This document shows, piece after piece, positions 12,501-25,136 of a stretch of DNA of 64,000 bases (positions are counted from its first letter, which is position 1; each line of letters begins with the position of its first letter). Origin of the DNA: Apis mellifera (lineage: Eukaryota > Arthropoda > Insecta > Hymenoptera > Apidae); the NCBI RefSeq assembly GCF_003254395.2, contig NC_037646.1:11403381-11467380 (forward strand), given 5' to 3'. A program made the position numbers and the translations under genes. The notes beneath the pieces were generated by a model, which saw nothing but the letters and a program-made list of their open reading frames with translations, had not been told where the DNA came from and did not search any database.

Positions 12501-15500
12501 AAATTCAAGACCTAATATACATTCTTGAGAAGCTAGATTTCCAGGAAGAGCATCTGGTGGTAATTTTCCAGTTGCTAACATGATATCCCTAAAGTTTAAT
12601 GGTGCATAGTATACAGAACATAATAATGTGTTTGGAAATTTTTCTGGCTGATAATAGCTGAGTGGACTTTCAATCCATCTTAAGCTGCTTAAATCACCTC
12701 TATACAAAACATTAATATTGGCATGTTCAACTTGCAGAGATTCTTCATTTTGTAAATCCAATTGTAAATGTCTATAACTTCCCCATTGTCCTCCTTTTAG
12801 AACATTAGCTACTAAATGTTTGTTTAGTTGATGGGTATAAAATTTATCATTTAAATTAAATTTAGGTAAATTTTTGTCTTGAATGAAAACATAACTTGCT
12901 TTCGCACCACCATCTTCCAAACGAATACAGTTCATGAATCCAATCATACCTATACATATTATGATTATTAAAATTTATGAAAGTATTGTATCCTGATAAA
13001 AATATTGGATAATATTTACCAAGTAATTCTTCACCCTGGCTAACCAAGAGAAGTTCCTGATTCTCACTTACAACTTTTTTTAAGGCCGCTTTTACACCTT
13101 CTAACCACATAAAATTCTTTTCTGTTATTTGTATGACAATAGGAGCAGATCTATGTTCTTTTTTTCTAAATAGATGATATGAGCTTCCAGCAACAGTTTG
13201 TGTGGCAATATGAATCATATTTTGATTTAATAAATTAGCCGAATTAACATCAATTTGACTTGTTTCTTCCAAAAAAAGAAATCCATTATTTAACAAACTA
13301 TCTGTCAGATTTTTCAAAACATTCCATGAATTGCTAGACAATATGTTGCTAGCTATTACAAGATGTGAATTTTCGGCGATCGGTTCTTTCTCTTCATTAC
13401 GTATTGCAATAGTAACATTAAATTCTTCCAAACCACTATATTGTTTACGTGAATTTACTATCACTTGTACTTCAAACTAAAAAAAAAAACTTTATAAGTT
13501 TTCTCAATCTTTTTTTACACTGTAATGTAAATAATGTAAATATATTAATGATACTTACATTAAGTTGGATTTCTGAATTAGAAAACTGAATTATATCAGG
13601 CACAAATAGATAATCTATAGGACGACTTCCAGCTACTTCAACAATTTTGGTTTTTTTACGTCCTATATTTTCACAAACAATTTGTAGAAGTACAGTAAGA
13701 GCATATTGCTTGGCTTTTTCTGGATCCTGCGCTAATGGTTGGGAATTTTCAAAAGGTACAAACAAATATTTTTCAAATTTGGGAATTCGATTTTGTTGTT
13801 TTTTTGTAATCAAAGAGGCTTTCATTTTTCTGATTTCAATACCACCTGATTTAATAACATCAATATTTGAATAAAAATATACTGGAACACCCTCATTTTC
13901 TTTATAATTTTTGATAAAGTCTAAGTGAACAATAGGATTGATAGCAGCATATTGCAAACGAACAGGTACATATAGTCCTCTGTTATCCTTTCCAAGGATG
14001 GAAAATTGAAGCATAGTATCAATGAATGCAATCCAATTATTATTCCAAAGAAGATTACCAGAAATTCCACGATTAGAAATGGATTTAATACCTTGAAAGA
14101 TTCCACTATAATGATAACCTCTCAGTCTAAGTTCCTTGTAAATATCATTTATATTCAATTCCAATGATTCACTTTTTTTTAAAATTGGTGCAGGAATATT
14201 TAATAACATTTTATTGATATCATCTGGTACAGAAATTGTTCCAGTTACTGCCACAGATCCATTTTCACAAATTTCAAACTGACCAGTACCCACAAATATA
14301 TTGATTAAAAATTTCACAACTCCTTCCTTTGGCATGATAGTAGCTCTTTGAAATTTTACATTCTCAAATATAATTGGCAATTGCTCGTAATCAACTCCTC
14401 GTAGTTTTGCGAAGGTTTTCCAAGTAATTAATAGATAACCAGTAGCAGGGAAAAGAATTCTTTCATCAATATTATGACCAATTAAATATTCATCTGATTC
14501 TTTCGCTAGATCGAATTCTACTACACTTTCTCCAAAGGACGAATTTGCTGAAGAGAAAGTAGCTACATCCCATTGCATAGAATGATCCCATTTAACCAAA
14601 CTATTGATCATAGGTGTACCATGACCAACTGGATAATTAACTGGTGGATACAACTTGGAAACTTTGGGTTGTCCTCCTGCCATATATATTTTTCCTATAT
14701 TTTCTAGCAATAAGTTTAGATTATTTGAATGGTTTCGTTTATGTAGACCAATATTGGTCACAGATGGAGGCAATGATCTTCGCAAAATTGCTTGTAACAG
14801 AGAATGTGGTGCAATTTCAATAACTATCGCATCTTCCGGAATATGAGATAATGCTTGATAAAACAGAACAGGTGATAATAAATTGTTTACATGATATGCA
14901 GCACTGCTAAGCTGTGCCAATGGAGTGTTCCATGCTTGTTCAGGTATCGATGTAGAAATCCATCTGGAAGATCTCTGTTTTGGATTTGGAATAATTTTTT
15001 CTAACATAGTACGAAGCTTTTGTCCTACTGGAGCTACATATTTGCTATGGAAAGCAACACCAGAACTATTTACTATTTTTACAAAAATGTCATCTTTTTT
15101 TAATTCTTCTGTAAATTTCTTAAGAGATTCAATTGGACCAGAAATTGTTACAGAATCACTTGCATTATTACAAGCTGGTGTTACATCAGGTGGACATCGA
15201 GCTGCTATTTCTTCCCAACTTAATCCAACAGCAGCCATTGCTCCAAGCTGTAAATTTGAATCCATGATAGTTTTTCCTCTCCAATATGCTGCCAAAACCG
15301 TTTGTTCTGGTGTAAATGTACCATCTGCATAAGCACATCCTAATTCACCGACAGAATGTCCAACAATACCATCAGGTTGAATTCCTAGGTATGTTAATAC
15401 ATCTACTAGAGCAACTTGGATGGCTGCAATTGATACAAATGAATGAAGAACATTTTCAAAAGTTTCAGATGTTCCATTCAGAATAAGATTCATTAGATCA

Positions 15501-17332
15501 ATTCCTTCAGGTTTTAGAGCTTCAGCACATTTTCTTAAACTTCTTTGAAATGTTTCGATATTCAATAAATCTTTACCCATGCCTGGCCATTGAGATCCCA
15601 TACCAGAAAATACGAACCAAATAGGACGTTTCTTGTCAACATATTGATCAATTTCTTCAACTTTAACATTTCCCATAACAGAATATCCTCGATATAAATG
15701 ATTGGATATATTATTTGCATAAATATCATGAAGTAGAGCAATAAACTCATCATCTTTTTCATATTCTTGAGCTTTATTTAAAAAAACTCTTACAGCTTCT
15801 TCAGTACGACCAGATATAGTTACTAATTTGGGTACTTTACTGTCTAGAACTGGTAATAATTTTGGCTTTGGATGTGTACGAAAAAGAATATGCGCATTAG
15901 CTCCACCAAAACCAAACGAATTTACAGCCACTAATCCACCTTTCCATGGCATATTTTTATCCACAACTTGTATACTTCCATCATTCAATGCTGGTATATC
16001 TGCATTTGGAATTTTGAAATGCAAATTACCTGGAATTATACCTTCTTCCATAGCAATAAGCAATTTCGATATGGAACATACTCCGCTAGCAGGTTCTGAG
16101 TGTCCCATATTAGATTTAACAGAACCAAGCAATAGAGGAGTTTTTCTACCTTTGCAAAACAGATTTGCTATAGAATTGACTTCTTGAGGGTCACCAACTT
16201 TTGTTCCAGTACCATGAGCTTCTACATAAGAAACATCTGCAGGATTAATACCTGCTTCTGCATAAATCTCACGCATTAATTTATTCTGCATTTCTCCATT
16301 GGGAAAAGTGATTCCTTGGACTTTGTTACCATCAGTATTGGTTTTAGAATGTATAACTGTGGCGTACACTCTGCGTGCATCTTTTGCTTTTTGTAGAAAT
16401 AGTACAGAGACAGCCTCTGATCTGACATATCCTTTACCATCAGCATCAAATGCTTTACACATACCATCTGAAGATAACATGCTTAATCGATTGAATTGAA
16501 GAGATTGAGTAGGCTTTAAAAGAAGATTGCAACCGCCAACAATAGCAGAATTACATTCTCCTGAACGAATCGAAGCGATTGCTTGATGCATAGCATATAG
16601 GGATGATGAACATGCAGTGTCTACAGCATAACTAGGACCATTGAAATCAAATGAATATGAAATTCTATTTGGAAACATAGCTCTGCAGCAACCAGTCAAT
16701 GCATATCCTATAAATATATATTGAAATTATTATTATTGTTTTTGTTATTATCAAACAAAGATTTCATATACTAACCATTAATTTGATCTGGATCATTAGT
16801 CCAATATTCGTCTGATTCTGATGCAGAAACTCCAATGAATACGCCAGTTTTAGATCCTCTAATATCATTTGGATTAATACCAGCATCTATAATTGCTTCG
16901 TAAGTTGCTTCCAAGAGAATACGTAATTGTGGGTCCATTACGTGAGCCTGTTTGGCGTGAACACCAAAGAAGGTAGCATCGAATAAATTGAGTTCCTTCA
17001 ATTTACCACTCCTTTCAGGTAGGCCATACATACCGGAAGGCCATCGACGATCATCATTTGTGACCATATCGATGCCCTCAAATAAATTTTTCTTAAATTC
17101 TTCAACATTTGAAGATTCAGGATAACGTCCTATATAAAAAAGAGAGCATTTAAAACAATTAAAAAAATTTTTACAAATCATAAATATAAATATGATTAGT
17201 AATCAGTAAATATTCACCTGAAAAACCGCTAATTACAATTTCATCATTTATATTATATGGAGTGGTATCACCATTCATCATAGTTGGTTCTCCTACAACT
17301 GGAGTGTTTGCACTTTCAAATTGAGCTGGCAT
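9579..17332 (-). CDS. FASN: Fatty acid synthase, animal type I multifunctional
   Basis: Eight exons on the minus strand, 17332-17218, 17129-16776, 16707-13559, 13476-13020, 12949-11102, 11008-10098, 10013-9783 and 9680-9579, join in phase to 2,388 residues, the usual length for insect FAS. Ketosynthase: VDTACSSSL (Cys ~189), EAHGTGT and SNMGHSEP (His ~321, ~359). Malonyl/acetyl transferase: GHSVGE (Ser ~608). Dehydratase: HNIDERILFP (His ~901), where the Gly of the usual HxxxG motif is Glu. A pseudo-methyltransferase region follows, with poor conservation. Enoyl reductase: HAGSGGVGQ. Ketoreductase: GGLGGFG and GQSNYGLSNS. Acyl carrier: LGMDSL (Ser ~2058, phosphopantetheine site). Thioesterase: GYSFG (Ser ~2206), LLDGSP and PGNH (His ~2370). 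It makes palmitate from acetyl- and malonyl-CoA in the cytosol, for fat body stores, wax and cuticular hydrocarbons. All catalytic centres appear intact. Paralogue identity among insect FAS genes is not decided. Confidence 0.97.
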
Positions 17333-18504
17333 TATGATAAATATTAATAGTTAATTTCTTCAAATATTTAAATTATTTTGCAGAATTTATCAGACGTGGG
17401 AGCCTAGTGGACTATAAGCTAAAAAAGAAAAATAACATCACTTTGAATATATTTTATATATTACATAACTTATTATTCTAAATTAATCATATATATATAT
17501 ATATTATATATTATTAATATTATATATACATATATATTAATATTATACTACATTATATATATAACTTATAGATTAAGAGAACAAATTATTTAACTTTTAT
17601 ATATCAATTTTCTTTTATAAAAATATTTTAAGAAATATAATAATTACAGAAATTATTTTTTTAATTATAATCGAAATTCCGTAAATATAAAATGACGGGA
17701 ATCAGCTGTTCCGTTGAATACTTCAGACGTCTCAGCAATTGTATTAAATTACTGTAATAAATATCTCTTCTCGTCATGTGATCAATTGAGCGATTTCAAT
17801 TGGATTCACTTCGGGATAAATCAGTTTAGTGAAGACTTTATACATGAAAGATACAACATTATCTTTCTGTCTGGTGTTACTTACAGTTATTTCTTATAAA
17901 TATTTCATATTTTATTTAAAATTTAAATTAAAATTTATCATATTTATCTTATCTATGTTATTTTAATATTATATAACTATTTCTTATATTTATTAATAGA
18001 TTTTATATTTAATAAAGGAAAAAACTATCGATATTTTTAAGATTCGCATATAAAAAAGATCTTTGAATTCAAAATCCAATCGCCATACTGAATAATAGAT
18101 CGATAATTTGAAAATTATGCGTGAGGGTATTCTTAAAATTTGTTAAATTTATTATCAAAATTCATGATTTTAATAAAGGATATTGTTAAATATTTTTACT
18201 GAATAAAAAAATAGAAAATAAAAAAAATGTTTTTTTATCATAATTTATGATAAATCATAATATTATATGATATGATAATAAAATAATAAAAAAGATGATA
18301 TTAAAAAAATAAAAAATAAAAAAATATTTTTTTATTATAGGTTACAATGAATCATAGTATTAATTAATATCAATTAACGTCATATAATCAATGATAATAT
18401 ATTAAAATATTTGCGCATAACATACATAATAAGTGATAAAATTAACATTTTTTTATCTTCACATGATTATCCGATCTGGTTTTGATTAAAACGTAATAGT
18501 AGAA

Positions 18505-18510
18505 CACGTG
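18505..18510. promoter_or_regulatory. E-box CACGTG with an adjacent TGACCTCA word
   Basis: A palindromic CACGTG lies 15 bp from CGTTGACCTCAACG, which contains a TGACCT nuclear-receptor half-site inside an imperfect dyad. In other animals FAS genes are controlled through E-boxes (SREBP, USF, ChREBP/Mlx) and nuclear receptors. The role here is inference from position in the presumed FAS intron. Confidence 0.3.
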
Positions 18511-19862
18511 ATACGACGTTGACCTCAACGGATAAATTATATCATTATCCATTATACTGTTACACCATAATTTATTAACATAATTCAATTAAACAATTTG
18601 ATTATGTATTGTTTTGTTATTCAATTTAATTAAAATTTTATTTAATTAAATTTTATTATAGTTAAATTATATATTAATGATCGCATGATATATATTTCCA
18701 ATCGCTTAATTAATATAATTATAATTAATTACAATCCTTTATTAAATTAAAAGATTAATGTATTGGGATGAAATTTTGGATGAAATCATTTGGATGAAAT
18801 ATCTTTTATTGCTGTAGAAAAAAAATTTACGTTTATTAATCTACAAAAGAAAATTTCACTATATACTATATATTATATATTAAAGAGATAAAATATACAT
18901 ATTCACATAATTCTTAAATTTATTAATTTCTTAATATATTATAATAAAATGATATTGCAATTCAGTTGTTTAAAAATGGTAATAGTTTAAATATGTATAA
19001 ATATACAATAAAATATTCATTGCTAATATTTATTTTTAAATAGTATTAATATATCGAGACTATAATTAAATAAATTAATAAATCTTTCATTTAAATATGA
19101 AATTTTTGAGAAAAAGTAATTATGTGCTATTTTTATCTTTTTATTTTTACATATTATATATTGATAATATATTGATAATATATCAACAATTTTATGAACT
19201 GTGAAACAACTTAAGTTACATTTATATCGTATTATCAAACAAAAAAATTAACATTATTTTTTCTAAGGTTATCTGAAATGTTTTTTTTCTTTTTAGTCAT
19301 TTATTGCGTGCGTGTACATTTTTTACTATCATATTTGTGTCTTAATATATGTATATTAGAATCTACATATTTTTACATTTTTATTTTTTTGCTAAATATC
19401 TTCCGATTTTAAAAATATATAATAATTTATTAAATTATTTTTGGAAACATATAATATATGATTATTAAATTTTTTTTCTTTTTATATTTTCGAAATTTAA
19501 AACTATATTTCTTGAATTGATAATAAAAAAAAAAATCAATTCTTTATATATATTAAATATGATTAATGTCAAAAATATTTGAAATTTATTTTAAGTATTT
19601 TAAGTATATTTTTTTTAAATCAAATAATTTTAATATATATTTTTATTATTAAATTATTAAAATTATTAAAATTACCGTAACAATGAAATCTTTTAAAATG
19701 TAAAATTTATTAAAAATTAAAAAGATTTAAATTAAATTATTTATAAAAAATTATGAATAGTTTTAATCGCAAAATCTAATTATTTATGATATATACTTGG
19801 AAATATGTTTATTTAATTGATTATTTAATAATATATAAAACAATAATAATGATAAATTAAAA

Positions 19863-19940
19863 ATTTCTGATATAGAATGTTTAATTTAAAAATATCATAT
19901 ATATATATATATATATATATATACATTCTATATCAGAAAT
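19863..19940. repeat. Perfect 18 bp inverted repeat around a (TA)n loop
   Basis: Arms 19863-19880 (ATTTCTGATATAGAATGT) and 19923-19940 are exact reverse complements, separated by 42 bp that is mostly (TA)n. Outside the arms the match stops. It would extrude as a hairpin or fold in RNA from either strand. It could be a tiny inverted-repeat transposon remnant or a by-product of slippage. Confidence 0.85.
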
Positions 19941-20769
19941 ATATATATATATATATATATGTATATATTTTAAATATTTTTTGAGTACATATAACAATAT
20001 TATATTATAATATTTTATATTTTTAATTATAATATAGTCAATATTTTAACAAATTAATTATAATATATTACACAGTGATATATATAAATCAATATATATA
20101 TATATATATATTACTAATTTTTAATATAAAAAAACTGAAAGAATAATATATAATTTGCAAGCTTATAAATGCTAATTTTATTATTAAAAAAATATATTCC
20201 ATAAAATTCAAATTATAATTAAATAATTTCATCACGTAAAAATATATAATTACAAATTTATATTTTACATAAATTTAAACTTATCTCTTTACTCTTATAT
20301 TCTGTAGTAAGTCGCAATGTTTATATTTTTTGAAAAAATAATTATTAAAATTAAAATATTTATTAAGATTAATCGTAAATATTATAACATATACAATGAA
20401 ATGAAAAAAAAAAAAGAAAATAACTGTAGTTTAATATGATAAATATAGTAATTTATAGTTTAATATTTATAGATAAATTTAAATCGATAACAAAAAGAAT
20501 ACCATTATTCTAATAATTAGTTATACTGATCTAATTGATAATAATCGTTTTACGATAAAATCTTATTTCAAAATATAAGAAAGATAAAAAGATAATTTCA
20601 ATGTTAAATTATTGAAAATTTGCCTTAAAAAATCAGATATTCAAATATTACACATAAATTCAAATATATTGGTTTCAATTTTTTAAGATTTATTATTGTG
20701 TAAAAACTCATTAAGAAGTCAGCGTTATACTTGGGAACCTCTCCTTGTCAGCATTAGTTGATCACGTAT

Positions 20770-20775
20770 CACGTG
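20770..20775. promoter_or_regulatory. Second E-box CACGTG in the FAS upstream region
   Basis: CACGTG within GATCACGTATCACGTGTTGC, where a near-copy (CACGTA) lies 7 bp to the left. It sits in a less AT-rich patch (20715-20800) of the presumed FAS intron. Confidence 0.3.
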
Positions 20776-22088
20776 TTGCGCAAAATAGATGCGCATAAGA
20801 TCAAAATATCTATGATCAATTTCTGATTCTATGAAAATCAAATTTTCTACTTTTTAATTTTGTGAAATAAATTTAAATAAATTAAATTGTTGTATAAAAT
20901 TTATAATATTTTATTAATAATCATAATATATTAATGATATATTAAAAAATATATCAATAAATGTATAAAATTTTTATTATAGATATTTTATATTTTTAGG
21001 ATATTTTTTTTATTCAAAATTCATTTTTTAAATAAAATTCATAATAAAAAGAATTTACTATTCAATATAAAAATAAATAATGATGCAACAAAAAAAAAAT
21101 AATAACAAAATATTTATATACATTAAATATTTCATAAAATATTTTTTATATAAATATATCTCGAGATAAATTTGCATTATTTTAAAATTATATTTATAAT
21201 GTTAAATTTATTATTGATATTTTGTTAAATTAATAATCATTTTTAATTGCACTTTTTTTTATTTAAAAAAAATAAAAAATATTTTCATTACAAGTTTGTA
21301 GAAAAAAATAGAATCACTTATTAATCATAAATGAAAAAATATAAACAAACTTATTGTTAGGTCAGCTTAGATAAAAAACATTGTTTTTCTAAGAGTTAAA
21401 TTTAGAACAATATTCATAATAAGTGATAAAAATTTTAACAAAAAGAAAAAAATTTATAAAAAAAATTAAGTTTATAAAAAGAATAAGTAAAAATATATCT
21501 TTAAATAATTATTATAATTTGTTTTTTATTTATTATACTTAATATATATGTATCAAAAAAAAGCACTTACGACTTAATAACATGATAATTTAATACCGTC
21601 TACTCGTTGAAAATACAAGATAAGTATACAACGCAATAATAAAAATTTAAACAAGTTAAATTTAATATTAATGCGAAATTATAATTTAATGCGTTTATTC
21701 ATTCGTCATTCGTGCTGAATAGATATACAAATATTAACTTAGCTAATATCACATTATATATATCACTATGTTTTTATTTGTAAGAAAAATATATAATTAT
21801 TATATAGTATCATGATAATATTATATATATTATAAAATAATTTTTCAAATTTAATTTAGATAACAAATAAATAGTAATTCAATTCTTAGATAAATTTTTT
21901 TCTTACTGATATTTTTTTCGTTTCAAATAGTATTATATCAATCAATATTCACTAATGATTAGATTTATTGATATTATTATGATTATTATATCTATTATAT
22001 CTATATGAAAGTTTTTTCAAATTTCAATTGTTTTACAAAACACAAAAGAATCTTTCATAGAATATAATTTTGTTGGAAATATATGTAA

Positions 22089-22134
<46 letters not shown>

Positions 22135-22734
22135 ATTCGTGAAAATGTAAATATTATTAATTTAATATCACTAAGAAAATTTATAATTATTTTATATATT
22201 ATTGATAATCGTGTTTATTTTCAAAACTTTCGATTAATATAAGAAAGAAATCGAAAGAATTATTGTTATTAAAAAGTCGAAATTTTATTAATTAGAAAAA
22301 TTAACCAAATTTAATTCATTGATTGTTAATTAATATTTAATTCATATATAAGATTTATACTATATAAAATATTTATTTATTTTGTATAACTAAACAGAAA
22401 ATGATAACAATTTATTATTTAATCATTAATTAGATATTCACTGATAAAATTTTATATCTTAATATTATAATAATATTAAATAGTTTTATTAAAAAATTAA
22501 TGTTCTGCATTATCTGATAATATGTATATTGTGAATATAATTGATAAGTAAATATAATCGATTAATTTTCTATTTAATAATTTTTTTTTTAATATTTAAA
22601 AAGACTTGAAAAGAATTTTTTGAAGTGTCAATAATTTGGATTATATTGTTAATAAATTAAGTGTACTTTATTATATCAATTAGTAATAAAATGTTAAAAA
22701 TTTATTTAAAGTGAAATATCGTTTAACCACTTAC

Positions 22735-22920
22735 CTCACACGTGGATATAATCCTGATAAATGTTATTGAATTCTATTTTCCTTTTTGCTCAAAAATCCT
22801 GCGTATTTAATTAACGTTCACCACTAAATTAGAAATAAATAGAGTAGATCTTGTCGATCAACTTGTAATGACAATAATGAAGGAATAACGAAATGTGTAA
22901 TAATATTTAAATAGAAAAAT
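22735..22920 (-). promoter_or_regulatory. Probable non-coding first exon of fatty acid synthase
   Basis: On the minus strand this segment runs from just downstream of a TATA-like sequence to a strong donor (GAG then GTAAGTGG) at 22735. It contains no long open frame, and no gene other than FAS lies downstream on this strand for many kilobases. A CACGTG overlaps its end (22739-22744). Transcription start near 22920 is estimated from TATA spacing. Confidence 0.45.
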
Positions 22921-23110
22921 GGCTCTGCTATTTAGTAATTTTATATATACGCGACGTGCAGTTTCCCTATCGATAAAACCAGTATAAGCACCATGGGCAC
23001 GTCGCAGAAAACTGGCTAACGTCTAGCTCGTGAGCATCTCGTTATTATTGAATTGGACAGACCCTATGGTCTGACATCAGACCATGTGGCGTCGACCAAT
23101 AGGAATTCAC
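22921..23110 (-). promoter_or_regulatory. Probable TATA-containing FAS core promoter with upstream dyad
   Basis: Minus-strand TATATATAA at 22949-22941 lies about 30 bp upstream of the presumed start. Upstream sequence is notably richer in G+C than the surroundings (GCACGTCGCG, GTGCCCATGG). A 9 bp inverted repeat with a 2 bp spacer, ATGGTCTGA-CA-TCAGACCAT, lies at 23066-23085, about 150 bp upstream of the start, and looks like a dimeric factor site. An open frame across this region (23064-23270) is not thought to be coding. Confidence 0.45.
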
Positions 23111-25136
23111 GTTTCCGGTACGCAAGCGCACGAGAATGAACCGGCGTTCCATCTTCCGTTACGAATATTCCGCTTTTACGTTGAATTACGTTTATTCTCT
23201 CAACTGATTCAACATTTTGTTTAAATTTTAGTCTTGATCGATCTGTGTACATGCTGTTATCACATGTCAATTAGTCACGTTCTTATTTTATATAATTTTT
23301 ATGTTATCAATATCGATAACTAGCATAAAATAGTTCACCGCTATAACACGATGAACTGACGCGAGGAATCGATATCCTAGTGCAGTAACGTAATCGACAG
23401 ATTTCGAGAGCATTTGTAAACATTAAAGTCTGTTCATTTTTTTTTTTATAACAATTGTGTCATTTTAAAAAATATTTAATAAAAGTGCAAATTTTAAAGA
23501 ATTTCGGAAATAAAAAATTTTTTTGATATTTTTAATGTGTTATTTAAGAGGTTCAAAATTTTCTGTAAAATTCAAAATGTGCAGTGAATTCATTTTTATT
23601 TTTCATATATTAAAAAAAAAATTACTTTTTTTATATTAGAAAAAACTCGTACGTTTTTGCTTTAATATCTTATATAACACATTAGTATTCTAACAGATAA
23701 AGCAAATTGATTATTCAATTTTTTTGACGAATTGCTTTGTCTATATCTTGAAAATTTTAGATAATTTTTTTCATTTGTCTCAATTTTTTAATTTTTTTTC
23801 TATTCAAGAGAAATATTACAATTATATTGTTATTGGCATTGATCAACGAAAGTTATATATCTATTTTTTTACATAAAACAAGTTAAATTCATATATTAAA
23901 TAATTATTTATTTAATAATAATTTATTTAATTATTTTAATAAATTCTGTTATTAGCATTTGAATATTTAAAAAAAATGTAAAATCTTACATGATATATCT
24001 TTTTTTCATAATTAAAATAGGATTATAATTAATGTAACATATTTTAGTAATGTAATATATGAGTAATATTATATGTAATATTATCCCCCCATCATTTCTT
24101 TTTGATAACAATTTGGAAAGATCTTTGCCACTGTCTTATCGTAAAACTTATTCGCCGCGTACTGTATCACGTGAACTGAAGAAAGAAACATGTAACCTGT
24201 ATAAGTTTAGACTTAACGAGACTTTTGTGTCACGATCCAAAGCTAACAATCTTATTCTAGTTATCTCTCTTACAAAAGGGACGTTCATGAATAAAAACTT
24301 GTCAGATTGCAATTGTCGTTCTTCTAACTCAGATTTACGCTTCCAAAAGCTATTATACAATCAAATATTAATAATACAATCTCGATAAAATTATGAAACA
24401 TAATTAACACGCAATTAAGAAGAAATGATTATGAAATCAAATTTTGAATCTATTATCAATCTAATATGTGAATATGAATCATCCTTTTAATCATAAAAAC
24501 TTATATTATTTTACTAATAACACCATAAAAACTAATGATAAAGTAACGTTAATTATGAAATGTATTATTATGATATGATATATAATGGTATATAATGATA
24601 TATAATGATATATAATGATATATAATGATATATTATTATAAATATATTTACTATAGCATATATAGATTTGCAGATGATATTTTTATAATTTATAATAATA
24701 AAAGTTATTAACAAAAATTTTATTATTAACAAAAAAAATATAAAATAAATAATTAATAATATCTATTTTCATTTTGATTTTTTTCTTATTTATACTTCAC
24801 GAATTCGTGAATTTATTTTTTATTTAAAATAATACTAGATTTATCAATATTTGAAACTTTGATCTCGAACGTAAATCGTGGTTACGTTTATTTTTACTTA
24901 TGTAAATAAATTTTGCATTTTTACAAGAGCTCGATAAACAGTGACGAAGATCTGTAAAATAAGATTGAATAATCAATAAGATTATAAAAATTAGCAAATT
25001 AGAGAAGTAACAAAACTTCACGAATTATATTTAATATTTTTATTATTATTTTATTATTTTTTTATTATTTTAATTTAATTAATTTTTATTATAAATTATT
25101 AATTATTCTTATTAATTAATATAAATATAAATTTAT
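23111..25136. other. Intergenic region between the FAS promoter and IQCA1
   Basis: Mostly AT-rich. It includes a 10 bp minisatellite at 24581-24640 and a GC-richer patch at about 24060-24360 that is open on both strands (109 codons plus, 70 codons minus) but matches no family I recognise. No RNA gene was recognised. Confidence 0.6.
24581..24640. repeat. 10 bp minisatellite, about six copies of TATAATGATA
   Basis: Six contiguous units of TATAATGATA; the first has a G substitution (TATAATGGTA). Likely length-polymorphic. Confidence 0.9.

Larger units (their letters stand above)
17333..22734 (-). other. Probable long 5' UTR intron of fatty acid synthase
   Basis: No coding sequence is evident over 5.4 kb of about 80-85% AT DNA (estimated by eye). 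On the minus strand, acceptor-like sequence (pyrimidine tract then TTTTTTAG) lies near 17421-17430, just upstream of the FAS start exon. A matching donor is at 22735-22733. Included are two CACGTG E-boxes, a perfect 18 bp inverted repeat at 19863-19940, and (TA)n tracts near 17490-17505, 19896-19922, 19941-19960, 20092-20110 and 22096-22132. The intron assignment is inferred from splice signals and gene orientation. Confidence 0.5.

Noticed and set aside
23064..23270. 68-codon minus-strand frame upstream of FAS
   Set aside because: Covers the promoter-proximal dyad and has no family resemblance; probably chance in a GC-richer patch.
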